64,000 nt of DNA from Fodinicurvata fenggangensis DSM 21160 (GCF_000686045.1 NZ_JMLV01000001.1:62001-126000), one strand, 5' to 3'. Numbered from the stretch's first letter, positions 17,066 to 26,271 are shown. A program made the numbers and translations. The notes: generated by a model from the sequence alone, not told the origin.

Positions 17066-18141
17066 TCGAGCTCGACCAGGTTACCAAGACCTATGATGGA
17101 AAGAATGTCGTCGATTCCGTCACGCTTTCTGTCGACAAGGGCGACTTCTGTGTCCTGATCGGACCATCGGGCAGTGGCAAGTCGACGACGCTGAAGATGA
17201 TCAATCGCCTGATCCCGCTCTCCGGGGGGACGATCCGTATCGAAGGCCAGGACATAGCTTCTGTCCGGGCCGAGGAATTGCGCCGGCGTATCGGCTATGC
17301 GATCCAGTCCATCGGCCTGTTCCCGCACTGGACTGTCGAGCAGAACATCGCCGTGGTGCCTCGCCTGCTGAAATGGTCCCCAAAGCGGGTGCGCGAGCGG
17401 GTCGAGTCGCTGCTGGCGTTGTTCCACCTGGAACCCGGTCAGTTTCGGGACAAGTACCCACATCAGCTGTCCGGAGGACAGGCGCAGCGCGTCGGTGTCG
17501 CGCGGGCCCTGGCCGCGGATCCGGAAGTGTTGCTGATGGACGAACCTTTCGGGGCACTGGACCCGATAACGCGCGATTCCCTGCAGGAAGAAATGCGGCG
17601 CGTGCACGAGGAAACCGGAAAGACCATCGTGTTCGTGACTCATGACATGGACGAAGCCCTCAAGTTGGCCTCGCGCATTGCCATCATGGATGAAGGCCGC
17701 CTGGTACAGGTCGGCTCCCCAAGAGAAATTCTTAACAGTCCGGCAAACGACTTCGTGCTCGATTTCGTGGGTCAGTCCGACCTGGGCCTGAAGATGCTGG
17801 CTTGCGAGTCGGTGGAAACGCGCCTGGAACCGGCAGCCTCGATTTCACGCAGTGCGCCGATAGAGAATATCCGCAGCCAGTTCGGGCAGGCCGACCATGT
17901 GTGGCTGCTTTCGCCCGAAGGGCAGGTGGAGGGCCTGCTGACGGAAGCGCCTGGAGGGCAGGATGACCTTGATCGTAGCCTTAGACCTCTGGGCCAGGAA
18001 AGCCATGCCACGCCAGAGATGAGCCTGAAGGAGGCCCTGTCGCACATGGTCTGGCGCAAGACAGGCTGGTTGCCCGTGGTGGATGGAGACGGCCGCCTGA
18101 CGGGTGAGGTCGGATTGAGCAAGGTCATGGAGCGGCCGTGA
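17062..18141 (+). CDS. Osmoprotectant ABC transporter ATPase (YehX-like)
   Basis: The 359-residue product has Walker A GPSGSGKST, the signature LSGGQAQRV, Walker B VLLMDEPFGALD and the H-loop VTHDMDEA. A C-terminal region of about 110 residues resembles tandem CBS domains, as in OpuCA/ProV-type ATPases that sense ionic strength or cyclic nucleotides. The ATG at 17062 overlaps the permease stop. A longer frame starting at 16807 is only an extension through the permease gene. The gene ends overlapping the next permease start. Confidence 0.92.
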   Translation: MIELDQVTKTYDGKNVVDSVTLSVDKGDFCVLIGPSGSGKSTTLKMINRLIPLSGGTIRIEGQDIASVRAEELRRRIGYAIQSIGLFPHWTVEQNIAVVPRLLKWSPKRVRERVESLLALFHLEPGQFRDKYPHQLSGGQAQRVGVARALAADPEVLLMDEPFGALDPITRDSLQEEMRRVHEETGKTIVFVTHDMDEALKLASRIAIMDEGRLVQVGSPREILNSPANDFVLDFVGQSDLGLKMLACESVETRLEPAASISRSAPIENIRSQFGQADHVWLLSPEGQVEGLLTEAPGGQDDLDRSLRPLGQESHATPEMSLKEALSHMVWRKTGWLPVVDGDGRLTGEVGLSKVMERP

Positions 18142-18896
18142 TCGGAAGTCGCAGCCTTTCAGCCAGCCTGCCGCGAACAGGTGCGCTGCCCTGGTTGGCA
18201 GCGCTGTTCGTTGCGCTGACGCTTTTCATGGGCCAGTCCGCCCCTTTGTTCGAATGGCTACTGCCGGGTTTGGACAATCCGGTCTATGACCGACACAGCT
18301 TCCCGGACTTGGTGCTCGATCATGTTGTGCTTGTTGCCGCATCCAGCTTGATCTCGGTATTCATCGGCGTCAGTGCCGGCATCTTTGCGACACGTTCGGT
18401 CGGCCAGGAATTCAAGCCCGTGATTTCGGCTGTCAGTGCCATCGGGCAAACCTTTCCCCCAGCGGCTGTTCTGGCTGTGGTGGCGCCTCTGGCCGGTTTC
18501 GGGTTCAAGCCGGCACTCGTGGCCCTGGCTCTCTATGGCTTGCTGCCCATTGTGCAGAACACCATGGCGGGCCTGGAGACAGTGCCCTCTGCCACACTGG
18601 AAGCGGCCAGGGGCATGGGCTTGTCGAAGCGCGAAATCCTGACACGCGTCGAGCTGCCGCTTGCCATGCGGGTGATCACCGCCGGAATCCGGGTCTCGGT
18701 CATCGTCAATATCGGCACGGCCACCATTGCATCCACGGTTGGGGCCCGTAGCCTGGGAACACCAATCATCTCCGGTCTTGTCAGCCAGAATGTCGCCTAT
18801 GTCCTGCAGGGGGCCATTCTGGTTGCGCTACTGGCGATCGTGACCGACCTGTTCTTCGAGAGGCTGGAGCGCTTCTTTTCCGTAGACCGGAATTGA
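18138..18896 (+). CDS. Osmoprotectant ABC transporter permease (YehW-like)
   Basis: The 252-residue inner-membrane permease has the loop SATLEAARGMGLSKREILTRVELPLA near residue 153 and several membrane segments. Size matches YehW. The GTG start overlaps the ATPase stop (GTGA). The four genes from 14897 form one transporter operon. The stop is only 7 bases from the convergent phosphatase gene, with no terminator visible. Confidence 0.87.
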   Translation: MIGSRSLSASLPRTGALPWLAALFVALTLFMGQSAPLFEWLLPGLDNPVYDRHSFPDLVLDHVVLVAASSLISVFIGVSAGIFATRSVGQEFKPVISAVSAIGQTFPPAAVLAVVAPLAGFGFKPALVALALYGLLPIVQNTMAGLETVPSATLEAARGMGLSKREILTRVELPLAMRVITAGIRVSVIVNIGTATIASTVGARSLGTPIISGLVSQNVAYVLQGAILVALLAIVTDLFFERLERFFSVDRN

Positions 18897-18903
18897 GACG
18901 CCG

Positions 18904-20373
18904 CTACTTCAACTCCACCCAGGCGCTGATGCCCGAGTCCTCGGCGTGCCAGCGTGCTCGTGGCCCTGCCTGAGAGGGAAGGTCCAATTCCAGCCAGTTC
19001 CGTTCCGCCAGATAGCGCCGGCCGAAGCCCGGGATGGCCTGCATGTGGGTTCGTATCCCCCGCGTGGACGGCTTGCAGATACGGCTGAGCAGAGAGAGTG
19101 CTTTGGCGAAGGCCTGTGGCGGCGGCGGGTGCACGATACCGGACGAGATCAGCTGGTGGATCAGTTGCTGCCCATTGCTGGCCCGTCCGAAGGCGCCAAG
19201 GTGGATTTCCCCCGAGGTCACCAGGATGCGCGCGTCATTGCGTTTCGCATAGAGGAAAAGCTGGCTCATCATGCGCGTCCATTCCCTTCGGTGGGCGAAG
19301 GATTGCCACTGGTCGCGCAGGTCGTCCTGGTAGTCCTGTTGCTGTGGTATCCAGACCATCAGGCGCTCGAGGGCGCTCAGGTCAAGGTTGATGAGCGGAA
19401 CACTGGAGAGCAAGACAAGGTTGCGGCAGCCGTCGAGATGATCCAGGGCCGCTTCGAACCCCTGCCAGGCGGCCGGTGACATGACCTGCTGTTTTGTGCG
19501 TGCGCTGCGCAAATCAGGCGCCAGGAAGCCTGTGTCCCCAACCCGGTAGACCCATCCGAAATGGGACAGGCTTCGGCTGAAGAAGCCATTGTTCGGGCTA
19601 TCGGACTCGCCTTCGGGAGGCAACCCGAGCTGGAAGACGCGGAAAGCACGGCGCGCACCTTCGAAGACGCTCTTGTAGGGTTCGCTGGCCTGCCATTCCG
19701 GGGGGTGCGAGCCCCAGCCATCAAAGATGTCGTGGTCGTCCCACATCATCAGCGAGGGGATGCTGGCCAGCAAGGGGGTCAGCTCCTTCTGGGACCAGAG
19801 CCGGAGATAGCGGTCGAAATAGTAGTCCTGGATGGCGGAAACGGTTTCCTGCGTGACCTGAGGCCCCAGGGTGTCCGGCTTCTGATTCTTAATGCGCCTG
19901 GAAAGTTCCGGCACCTTGTTCCAGACAGGATCTGCATAGAGTTGGTCGCCACCCTGCAGCAGAAGATGAAAGGATGTGACGCGATGGGCATCCTGCAATC
20001 GGTCCCAAAGATGGTTGCGGCCCGCCACTGGGTGATCCAGGTCGCCGGCTTCCGATCCGTTGCAGGCGGTGAACGCGATGTGCAGGCCCCTGTCTCGGCC
20101 CGGTACGGCCACGATCCAGGATGCATTTCCTATTCGATAGGCTGCATCGTGATCGGCAACAGCACGCGGGAATGCCAGGTCATAGGCCCAGATGGTGACC
20201 CCGAGTCGGGACTCCAGCCGCAACGCCTGAGCTTCCTGCAGATCGGTTCCCGCCGCAGGTGGGTCGACACCCTCCTCCAGCCCGATCAGTGCCCTGACAT
20301 GCCATTCGGCATTGTCTGCACCCCGGAAATAGAGAACGGGTCCCAGGCGTCTTTCAGTCGGCATGGCGGTCAC
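18904..20373 (-). CDS. PhoD-like metallophosphatase, cytoplasmic form
   Basis: The 489-residue protein shows metal-site motifs of the alkaline phosphatase D / PhoD-like family: LLLQGGDQLYADP near residue 138, MMWDDHDIFDGWGSHP near residue 209, and VTSGEIHLGAFG near residue 402. Such enzymes hydrolyse phosphomonoesters or diesters with a binuclear metal centre. Unlike PhoD itself there is no Tat or Sec signal at the N-terminus, so it should be cytoplasmic. GTG at 20373 or ATG at 20364 could be the start. It converges with the osmoprotectant operon. Confidence 0.75.
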   Translation of the reverse strand: MTAMPTERRLGPVLYFRGADNAEWHVRALIGLEEGVDPPAAGTDLQEAQALRLESRLGVTIWAYDLAFPRAVADHDAAYRIGNASWIVAVPGRDRGLHIAFTACNGSEAGDLDHPVAGRNHLWDRLQDAHRVTSFHLLLQGGDQLYADPVWNKVPELSRRIKNQKPDTLGPQVTQETVSAIQDYYFDRYLRLWSQKELTPLLASIPSLMMWDDHDIFDGWGSHPPEWQASEPYKSVFEGARRAFRVFQLGLPPEGESDSPNNGFFSRSLSHFGWVYRVGDTGFLAPDLRSARTKQQVMSPAAWQGFEAALDHLDGCRNLVLLSSVPLINLDLSALERLMVWIPQQQDYQDDLRDQWQSFAHRREWTRMMSQLFLYAKRNDARILVTSGEIHLGAFGRASNGQQLIHQLISSGIVHPPPPQAFAKALSLLSRICKPSTRGIRTHMQAIPGFGRRYLAERNWLELDLPSQAGPRARWHAEDSGISAWVELK

Positions 20374-20545
20374 GGTCCGATGTCATGATGCATTCCGTAA
20401 CGCCTGATCCGGAACGCCTGATCCGGGCTCAGGGGAAGAGATATAGCCCAAAGGGATTCGATCCTGTTGATCCAGGGTGGTGTCATGCTGCCAAGCTTTC
20501 CTGACATACAGAAGTTCCAAATCAAACGACAGACTGTTTGTCCAG

Positions 20546-21157
20546 TCATGGGATAAGCGCGAAAACGATGGTCAGGCCAAGTGCGAGCAGAAGCATGAGG
20601 GCGATGACGGTCCGCTTGCGTATGCGCCATTTCTTCAGAAGCTCTTCGACCCTTTCGCCAAAAAGAAAAACAAGAAGGGCCAGGCCGAAGTAGCGTATGC
20701 CCCGTGAGATACCTGCGGCGAGGAGGAACAGTGGCAGGGAGTAGCCGCTGGCTCCCGCCGTCAACATGGCAATCTGGAAAGGCACGGGCGTGATTCCAAC
20801 CAGCAGGACCGCCAGGAAGCCGTTCTGGCGGATTTCGCGTTCAAAATCCTGGGCCAGCTGCTGCCAGCCGAACTGCTCGATCATCCAGGTGCCCAGGGTG
20901 TTATAGGCCACCATGCCGGCCAGATAGCCGCAGAACGCCCCCAACAGACATCCCAGGGTCACCAGTGTGGCAATCCACCAGAGGCGGTGTCGGTTGGCGA
21001 GCAGATAGGGGATCAGGACCAGTTCCAGCGGTACGGCCAGGACCGTACTTTCCAGAAAGGAAAGCCCCCCCATGGCAAGAGGCGAATGGCGTGACTTGAG
21101 AACGCGATCCAGCCAGGACTGGACATTGTCTCGTTCTTGGTGGGCAGAGGGTGTCAT
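20546..21157 (-). CDS. VTT/DedA-like membrane protein (YqaA type)
   Basis: The 203-residue protein has about five hydrophobic segments. It contains FLESTVLAVPLELVLIPYL and a VGITPVPFQIAMLTAGASG segment, which match the re-entrant loops of the VTT/DedA superfamily in its small YqaA-like branch. Members are linked to lipid flipping and membrane homeostasis. Its ATG directly follows the TGA of the hemerythrin gene, so the two are translationally coupled. Confidence 0.75.
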   Translation of the reverse strand: MTPSAHQERDNVQSWLDRVLKSRHSPLAMGGLSFLESTVLAVPLELVLIPYLLANRHRLWWIATLVTLGCLLGAFCGYLAGMVAYNTLGTWMIEQFGWQQLAQDFEREIRQNGFLAVLLVGITPVPFQIAMLTAGASGYSLPLFLLAAGISRGIRYFGLALLVFLFGERVEELLKKWRIRKRTVIALMLLLALGLTIVFALIP

Positions 21158-21604
21158 TCAGCTGGAGGCATTCAGTCCACCCTTGACCTGGCCTATGCGG
21201 GTTCCAAGGTCATCGGCTTCCTGTTTCGAGAAGACCTTGCGCGCAAGGGGGAAGATATCCTCTTCCTCCTCTTCAAGATGGTGCAGGATATCGTGTTCCA
21301 GTTCGGCGAAGCGCTTCCACCAGTTATCACTGCCTGGGCGCATGTCCTCCATCTGCTCCAGGACTTTCTTGTGTTCGCCATGTTCCTGCAGGGCGTGCAT
21401 ACCTTCATGCCGGACTTTCTCGTCATCCAGAAGCGCGTGAAAGAAGGTTCGCTCCTCAGCTTCATGGTGATGCAGCAGCAGGGCCTTGAGTTCCTCGAAG
21501 ACCTTGTCCTGGTTTGCACGGTCATCCTCCTCCAGGCCCCTTAGCCGGTGTATCAGGCGCCGGATTTCCTGGTGGTCCTGTTCAATGGCTTCGAAGATAT
21601 CCAA
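21158..21604 (-). CDS. Hemerythrin HHE-domain protein
   Basis: The 148-residue helical protein carries the diiron ligands of the hemerythrin family: QDHQEIRRL at the start, LHHHEAEERTF, HALQEHGEH, and LEHDILHHLEEEEEDIFP in the last helix. Such proteins bind oxygen, nitric oxide or iron in the cytoplasm. The start is TTG at 21604 with AGGAG upstream. It is the first gene of a two-gene operon with the DedA-like protein. Confidence 0.88.
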   Translation of the reverse strand: MDIFEAIEQDHQEIRRLIHRLRGLEEDDRANQDKVFEELKALLLHHHEAEERTFFHALLDDEKVRHEGMHALQEHGEHKKVLEQMEDMRPGSDNWWKRFAELEHDILHHLEEEEEDIFPLARKVFSKQEADDLGTRIGQVKGGLNASS

Positions 21605-21799
21605 GGCTCTCTCCTGTGATGATTGTTATTGATCTTGTGGCGTGTCGCTCGGAAGGGTGGCTGTGCATCATCAAATAGGCAATCTGCCGGGCAGGACAAG
21701 CTTGCCGTTCGAAGAGAGCGCTGTCCTCACTGCCTGTGTCAGCAAAGCTTTTGAAATGATCAGCTTTTGCCGGCTAGAATGGGCGCAAAGGAGGACTCC

Positions 21800-22432
21800 A
21801 TGACAGGCGACAACCATTCACACGACCATCCGCATAGTCTTCTGCCATCCGATCCTGAACTGCGCGTGAAGACACTGGAATCCCTCCTGGTCGAGAAGGG
21901 ACTGGTCGATCCGGCCGCGCTGGAGACCTATATCCAGGTCTATAGCGAGGAGGTCGGACCCATGAACGGGGCACGCGTGGTGGCGCGCGCCTGGAGCGAC
22001 CCGGAGTATCGCCAGCGCCTGCTCGCCGACGGCACGGCCGCCATTGGGGAACTGGGCTACAGCGGTCGCCAGGGTGAGCATCTCAAGGTCGTGGAGAACA
22101 CACCCGAAGTCCATAACGTGGTCGTTTGTACGCTCTGTTCCTGCTACCCATGGGCCGTCCTGGGTTTGCCGCCTGCCTGGTACAAGTCCTCGGCTTATCG
22201 GGCGCGGGTGGTGCGTGAACCGCGTGCAGTCCTCAGGGAATTCGGGCTGGAGCTTTCCGATGACATCGAGGTGCGCGTCTGGGACAGCACCTCGGAGATG
22301 CGCTACCTGGTGCTGCCCGAGCGTCCGGAGGGCAGTGACGGCCTGACGGAAGAAGGGCTGGCCCAACTGGTGACGCGTGATTCCATGATCGGTGTCTCCA
22401 GAGCGGTAGAACCGGGGAGGGCAGGCCAATGA
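21800..22432 (+). CDS. nthA: Nitrile hydratase alpha subunit, cobalt type
   Basis: The product is 210 residues from the ATG at 21800, which has AGGAGG just upstream. The metal-binding claw [10 protein letters not shown] lies near residue 109. Thr between the first two Cys is the pattern of cobalt-dependent nitrile hydratases, whereas Ser marks iron types. Two of the Cys are expected to be oxidised to sulfinic and sulfenic acids. The enzyme hydrates nitriles to amides in the cytoplasm together with the beta subunit. The beta gene overlaps it by 4 bases. The His-rich N-terminus (SHDHPH) is common in this subunit. Confidence 0.95.
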   Translation: MTGDNHSHDHPHSLLPSDPELRVKTLESLLVEKGLVDPAALETYIQVYSEEVGPMNGARVVARAWSDPEYRQRLLADGTAAIGELGYSGRQGEHLKVVENTPEVHNVVVCTLCSCYPWAVLGLPPAWYKSSAYRARVVREPRAVLREFGLELSDDIEVRVWDSTSEMRYLVLPERPEGSDGLTEEGLAQLVTRDSMIGVSRAVEPGRAGQ

Positions 22433-23088
22433 ACGGTGTCCACGACATGGGCGGGATGCATGGCTTCGGCCCCATCCCCATTGAGGAGAACGAGCCGGTC
22501 TTCCATGAAGATTGGGAGGCCAGGGCCCTGGCCATGACCCTGGCACTGGCCGGATGGCGGCGCTGGAATCTGGACCGCTCGCGTTATGCGCGGGAGGCAT
22601 TGCCGCCGGAATCCTATCTTTCCATGTCCTACTACGAGCGCTGGATTGCTGCGTTGGTTGATCTGACTGTGGAAAACGGCCTCTTGTCCCGAGAAGAGCT
22701 CCGACAGGGACGGCCGAGTCCAGATGCAGAGCCATCCAAACCGCCCGTCACGGCTGACCGGGTCCGGGAAATCCTGGCCCGGGGCGGACCTACCGCGCGT
22801 GAGGCTCCGTCCACTCCGCGTTTCTCGGTGGGCGATTCGGTGCGTACCCGGAACATTCACCCTGCCGGTCACACCCGCCTGCCACGCTATGCCCGCGACA
22901 AGTGGGGTGAAGTGGTCCTGTATCACGGGGCTCATGTCTTCGCAGACGCCCACGCGATGGGGGAGGGCGAACAGCCACAGCATCTCTACACAGTTCGCTT
23001 TTCGGCCCGCGATCTGTGGGGAGATCAGGCCTCGCCAAGGGATTCCGTTCATATCGACCTTTGGGAGCCTCACCTCAATGCGCGATAG
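22429..23088 (+). CDS. nthB: Nitrile hydratase beta subunit
   Basis: The 219-residue subunit begins with [16 protein letters not shown], the near-invariant N-terminus of this family. The C-terminal SH3-like domain contains [21 protein letters not shown] and the [13 protein letters not shown] strand. It forms the heterodimer with the alpha subunit and supplies Arg residues that stabilise the oxidised Cys. Its start overlaps the alpha stop (ATGA), and the activator gene starts 11 bases before its stop. Confidence 0.95.
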   Translation: MNGVHDMGGMHGFGPIPIEENEPVFHEDWEARALAMTLALAGWRRWNLDRSRYAREALPPESYLSMSYYERWIAALVDLTVENGLLSREELRQGRPSPDAEPSKPPVTADRVREILARGGPTAREAPSTPRFSVGDSVRTRNIHPAGHTRLPRYARDKWGEVVLYHGAHVFADAHAMGEGEQPQHLYTVRFSARDLWGDQASPRDSVHIDLWEPHLNAR

Positions 23089-23434
23089 AGAACCTCCATA
23101 TCAGCAGGGGCAGGGGGAGGCTCCGGCCTTTGATTATCCCTGGCAGGCTCAGGTTTTTGCTTTGGCGGTCAGTCTTCAGGAGGCGGGGCGGTTTTCTCGG
23201 GCTGAGTGGAGCGATGCTCTTGGGCGTGCCATAGCCAAGGACGAGGCCAGCAATGGCCCGGATACAACAGGGGCACGCTATTATGACTGCTGGCTTGCGG
23301 CCCTGGAAGAACTGCTTCAGGCGAAGGGTCTGGCGGAAGCCGACTCGCTTCGGCAGCGCCGCCGCGCGTGGGAGGAAGCCTATCTGAGCACGCCGCATGG
23401 TCAGCCTGTCGAACTGCCTCACTCAACAAAATAA
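23078..23434 (+). CDS. Nitrile hydratase accessory (activator) protein
   Basis: The 118-residue protein contains FDYPWQAQVFALAVSLQEAG and YYDCWLAALEELL, typical of the P14K-like activators that deliver cobalt and exchange with the alpha subunit during maturation. It is related to the N-terminal half of the beta subunit, which has the same [16 protein letters not shown] pattern. The ATG at 23078 lies inside the end of the beta gene, so the three genes are one coupled operon. The order alpha-beta-activator is the usual order for cobalt nitrile hydratases. Confidence 0.88.
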   Translation: MRDREPPYQQGQGEAPAFDYPWQAQVFALAVSLQEAGRFSRAEWSDALGRAIAKDEASNGPDTTGARYYDCWLAALEELLQAKGLAEADSLRQRRRAWEEAYLSTPHGQPVELPHSTK

Positions 23435-23470
23435 CACTGTTATAGTGTATTAATAATGAATTGATTTACT

Positions 23471-23495
23471 CCTTTCAAGGTCATCTTTTGAAAGG
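23471..23495 (+). terminator. Hairpin after the nitrile hydratase operon
   Basis: CCTTTCAA (23471-23478) and TTGAAAGG (23488-23495) form a perfect 8-bp stem with a 9-base loop, 37 bases after the activator stop. A second, smaller inverted repeat, ACACT/AGTGT, sits at 23434-23448. There is no T-run, so the terminator role is uncertain. Confidence 0.35.
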
Positions 23496-23557
23496 ATAAT
23501 ACCCTGCCTTTGCGTGATCTGCATGACAGAGAACTGCATATACTGCGTCTTATATAC

Positions 23558-23617
23558 GTGAAATATCTTGATCACCATAATTAACTGCGCAATTATGGTA
23601 TTAATCTAATATTTCAC
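23558..23617. promoter_or_regulatory. Two nested inverted repeats upstream of the YeeE transporter
   Basis: An inner pair, ACCATAATT (23574-23582) and AATTATGGT (23591-23599), is perfect over 9 bp with an 8-base centre. An outer pair, GTGAAATAT (23558-23566) and ATATTTCAC (23609-23617), is also perfect over 9 bp and roughly concentric. The site ends 22 bases before the ATG at 23639. It is probably the operator and promoter of the transporter gene. Confidence 0.55.
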
Positions 23618-23638
23618 AGTTTTATAAGAGCATTTGCG

Positions 23639-24874
23639 ATGAGCAACATCACTCTGGACACCAAGCGAAGCTTTGCGGCGCCGTTGCGTGCCGCGGACCT
23701 GCGCATCGTCACCTCGGGGCTGGCCCTGCTGCTTCTGGGGGCGATCTTTCTCAACGAAGTGATCGATGGACGTCAGGCCTGGCTGTTCATTGTCGGGGGA
23801 GCCCTGGGCCTGGTGCTGTATCATGCTCTCTTCGGATTCACTTCGGCCTTCCGGGTTTTCTTCTCGGATCGCCGTGGGGCGGGCCTGCGGGCACAGATGA
23901 TCATGCTGGCGCTGGCCTGTGCCCTGTTCTTTCCCGCGCTGGCTTCCGGTGAACTTTTCGGTCGCGAGGTGTCGGGCTTCGTGGCCCCGGTCGGGGTTTC
24001 CGTCGTGATCGGGGCCTTTCTCTTCGGGCTGGGCATGCAGCTTGGCGGTGGCTGCGCTTCCGGGACGCTCTTCACAGTTGGTGGAGGCAGCACCCGCATG
24101 GTCATAACCCTGTTCGGCTTCATCGCCGGCTCCGTCCTGGGCGCCTATCATCTGCCATGGTGGCAGGAACAACCTGCCTTCCAGCCGGTTTCGCTGGTCG
24201 GCAGTTTCGGCTGGTTTCCGGCCCTGCTCGGCAACCTGGCGGTCTTTGCGGCCGTTTATCTGGGCACGATTTGGCTCGAAAAGCGGCGCCACGGCAAATT
24301 GCTTGAAGGTGCAGAGGCCCAGACGCAGGGCTGGCAGCGATTCCTGCGTGGGCCCTGGCCGCTTGTCTGGGGTGCCGTTGCCCTGGCAATCCTGAATTTC
24401 ATGACTCTGGCGCTGGCCGGACGGCCCTGGGGCATCACCTCTGCCTTTGCGCTCTGGGGCAGCAAGACCTTGGGTGCGAGCGGTGTGGACGTGGCTGCCT
24501 GGGGGTACTGGTCGAGGCCTGGCAGGGCCGCCGCACTGGATCAGTCGGTCTTTGCCGACATCACCAGCGTGATGAACTTCGGTGTCATCATTGGCGCATT
24601 CCTGGCCGCAGGCCTGGCGGGCAAGTTCGCGCCAGTCTGGAATCTGCCGGCGCGGTCCGTGGTGGCGGCCATTATCGGCGGCCTGCTTCTGGGCTACGGT
24701 GCCCGCCTGGCGTTTGGCTGCAACATCGGCGCCTATTTCAGTGGCATTGCCTCGGGCAGCCTGCACGGCTGGGTCTGGATCGTGGCAGCACTGGCGGGCA
24801 ATTGGCTCGGAACACGGCTGCGTCCCTGGTTTGGCCTGGCGGTTGAACGGACGCCCCAGAAGAGCGCCTGCTGA
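23639..24874 (+). CDS. YeeE/YedE-family membrane transporter (sulfur compound uptake)
   Basis: The 411-residue protein has about ten hydrophobic segments in two homologous halves. Each half carries the conserved Cys motif of the family: MQLGGGCASGTLFTVGGG near residue 137 and LAFGCNIGAYFSGIASGS near residue 359. The characterised relative TsuA transports thiosulfate using such Cys residues. The substrate here is inferred only as a sulfur compound. It is a single gene with a strong palindromic region upstream, suggesting dedicated regulation. Confidence 0.82.
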   Translation: MSNITLDTKRSFAAPLRAADLRIVTSGLALLLLGAIFLNEVIDGRQAWLFIVGGALGLVLYHALFGFTSAFRVFFSDRRGAGLRAQMIMLALACALFFPALASGELFGREVSGFVAPVGVSVVIGAFLFGLGMQLGGGCASGTLFTVGGGSTRMVITLFGFIAGSVLGAYHLPWWQEQPAFQPVSLVGSFGWFPALLGNLAVFAAVYLGTIWLEKRRHGKLLEGAEAQTQGWQRFLRGPWPLVWGAVALAILNFMTLALAGRPWGITSAFALWGSKTLGASGVDVAAWGYWSRPGRAAALDQSVFADITSVMNFGVIIGAFLAAGLAGKFAPVWNLPARSVVAAIIGGLLLGYGARLAFGCNIGAYFSGIASGSLHGWVWIVAALAGNWLGTRLRPWFGLAVERTPQKSAC

Positions 24875-24942
24875 CCTTCCATGCCGCCGGAGAGCCGTGG
24901 GCCACCCGTGACCCGGCGCGGATTTTGCGTACTCTGTAGGCT

Positions 24943-25464
24943 ATGAGTTTTCTCTACTTTGCCTATGGCTCCAACATGCTGACCGCGCGCCTTCAGGCGC
25001 GTTGCCCCTCGGCACAACCTGTTGGGCGCGCGGAGGTGCAGGGTTGGAGTGTGGATTTCGTGAAGCCGGCCCTGGATGGATCGGGAAAGGCAGGCCTCGT
25101 CCCGCAGAAGCAGGCGAATGCGCAGGGTGTCCTGTTTCGTCTGGAGGAAGGCGACCTGCCCGCACTCGATCGTGCGGAGGCAGCTGGCAAGGGCTATGAC
25201 CGGGACAATGCCTTTGAGGTGTTGTCCTTCGCTGATGACAGGGTGCAGTCGGTCGTTACCTACCTGCCGATTCAGGTTCTTGATGGATTACAGCCCTATG
25301 ACTGGTACCACCGGCTTTGCAGGGAAGGGGCGCGTCAGCACGACCTGGCCTCAAGTGCCCTGGGATGGTTGAAGAGGGCTAAGGTCACCGTCGACCCCCT
25401 GCTAGACCGCCCAGCCCGATTGCAGGCGCTCGAGGCCTTGCGGCGATCGGGACTTGAGGCCTGA
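24943..25464 (+). CDS. Gamma-glutamylcyclotransferase-like protein
   Basis: The 173-residue protein begins with FLYFAYGSNML, the substrate-binding YGSN signature of the GGCT/AIG2 fold. It contains GVLFRLEEGDLPALDRAEA, where the Glu of this segment is the usual general acid/base. Such enzymes release 5-oxoproline from gamma-glutamyl peptides; some act on other gamma-glutamylamines. It stands alone, 68 bases after the transporter. The exact substrate is not clear from sequence. Confidence 0.75.
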   Translation: MSFLYFAYGSNMLTARLQARCPSAQPVGRAEVQGWSVDFVKPALDGSGKAGLVPQKQANAQGVLFRLEEGDLPALDRAEAAGKGYDRDNAFEVLSFADDRVQSVVTYLPIQVLDGLQPYDWYHRLCREGARQHDLASSALGWLKRAKVTVDPLLDRPARLQALEALRRSGLEA

Positions 25465-25551
25465 CCGGTTGCCAGCTTCTGGTTGGTGCCTGCCATTGTC
25501 TTTTATCGCTTGGTCTACAGTTCCTCTTATGATGAGAAGAGGAAATCCTGT

Positions 25552-26268
25552 ATGGCAAATCATCTGACGTCCTTTCCCGATGGTGGCCTGGCCCTGGTGG
25601 TCGGGGCTTCAGGGGGAATTGGCAAAGCCTTGGCTTCGGGTCTTCGGGCCTCAGGGCGACTGGAAGGCGTTCTGGAGGCATCGCGCAGCGGTCCACTGGC
25701 GGTGGATATCGTGGATGAAGCCTCTGTTCGCGTCTTGGCAGAGCAGGTGTTGGACAGTGCCTTGCCACTACGCCTTGTCATCGATGCCACGGGATTCCTG
25801 CACAGCGAAACCTATCGTCCGGAGCGCAGTTGGCGTCACATCGATCCGGAACATCTCCAGTATTCCTTTCAGGTCAATGCATTGGGGCCAATGCTCCTCA
25901 TGAAACATCTGCTTCCGCTGATGCCGCTGGGGGGCAAGGCTGTCTTCGCGACACTCTCTGCGCGGGTCGGCAGTATCGGGGACAATGGATATGGCGGCTG
26001 GTATGCCTATCGTGCTTCGAAGGCGGCGCTTAACCAGCTTGTCCGAACGACCGCGATCGAATTGTCACGCAAGTGGCCTGAGGGGATTTGTGTTGCCTTG
26101 CATCCGGGCACTGTCGATACGCCTTTGACGAAGCCATTCTCGAAACAAGGCCTCAATGTCCGTTCACCCGAAGAGGCTGCGGCCGACCTGCTGCAGGTGA
26201 TCGACGGGCTGACGGTGGCGGAGACTGGCGGTTTCCTGGATTATCGCGGAACCAGGGTTCCCTGGTAG
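25552..26268 (+). CDS. Short-chain dehydrogenase/reductase
   Basis: The 238-residue protein is a classical SDR. The nucleotide motif VVGASGGIGKAL lies near residue 14 and the catalytic YRASKAALN near residue 151 with a Ser (TLSARVGS) upstream. The C-terminal LHPGTVDTPLT is typical of the C-factor-like branch. The start at 25552 has GAGGAAA upstream; an open extension to 25483 has none. It converges with the class IV aminotransferase, with only 3 bases between stops. The substrate is unknown. Confidence 0.82.
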   Translation: MANHLTSFPDGGLALVVGASGGIGKALASGLRASGRLEGVLEASRSGPLAVDIVDEASVRVLAEQVLDSALPLRLVIDATGFLHSETYRPERSWRHIDPEHLQYSFQVNALGPMLLMKHLLPLMPLGGKAVFATLSARVGSIGDNGYGGWYAYRASKAALNQLVRTTAIELSRKWPEGICVALHPGTVDTPLTKPFSKQGLNVRSPEEAAADLLQVIDGLTVAETGGFLDYRGTRVPW

Positions 26269-26271
26269 GCC

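Noticed and set aside
23606-24766. A 386-codon minus-strand frame opposite the YeeE transporter
   Set aside because: Polar, Gln/Arg/Gly-rich shadow of a clear membrane protein gene.
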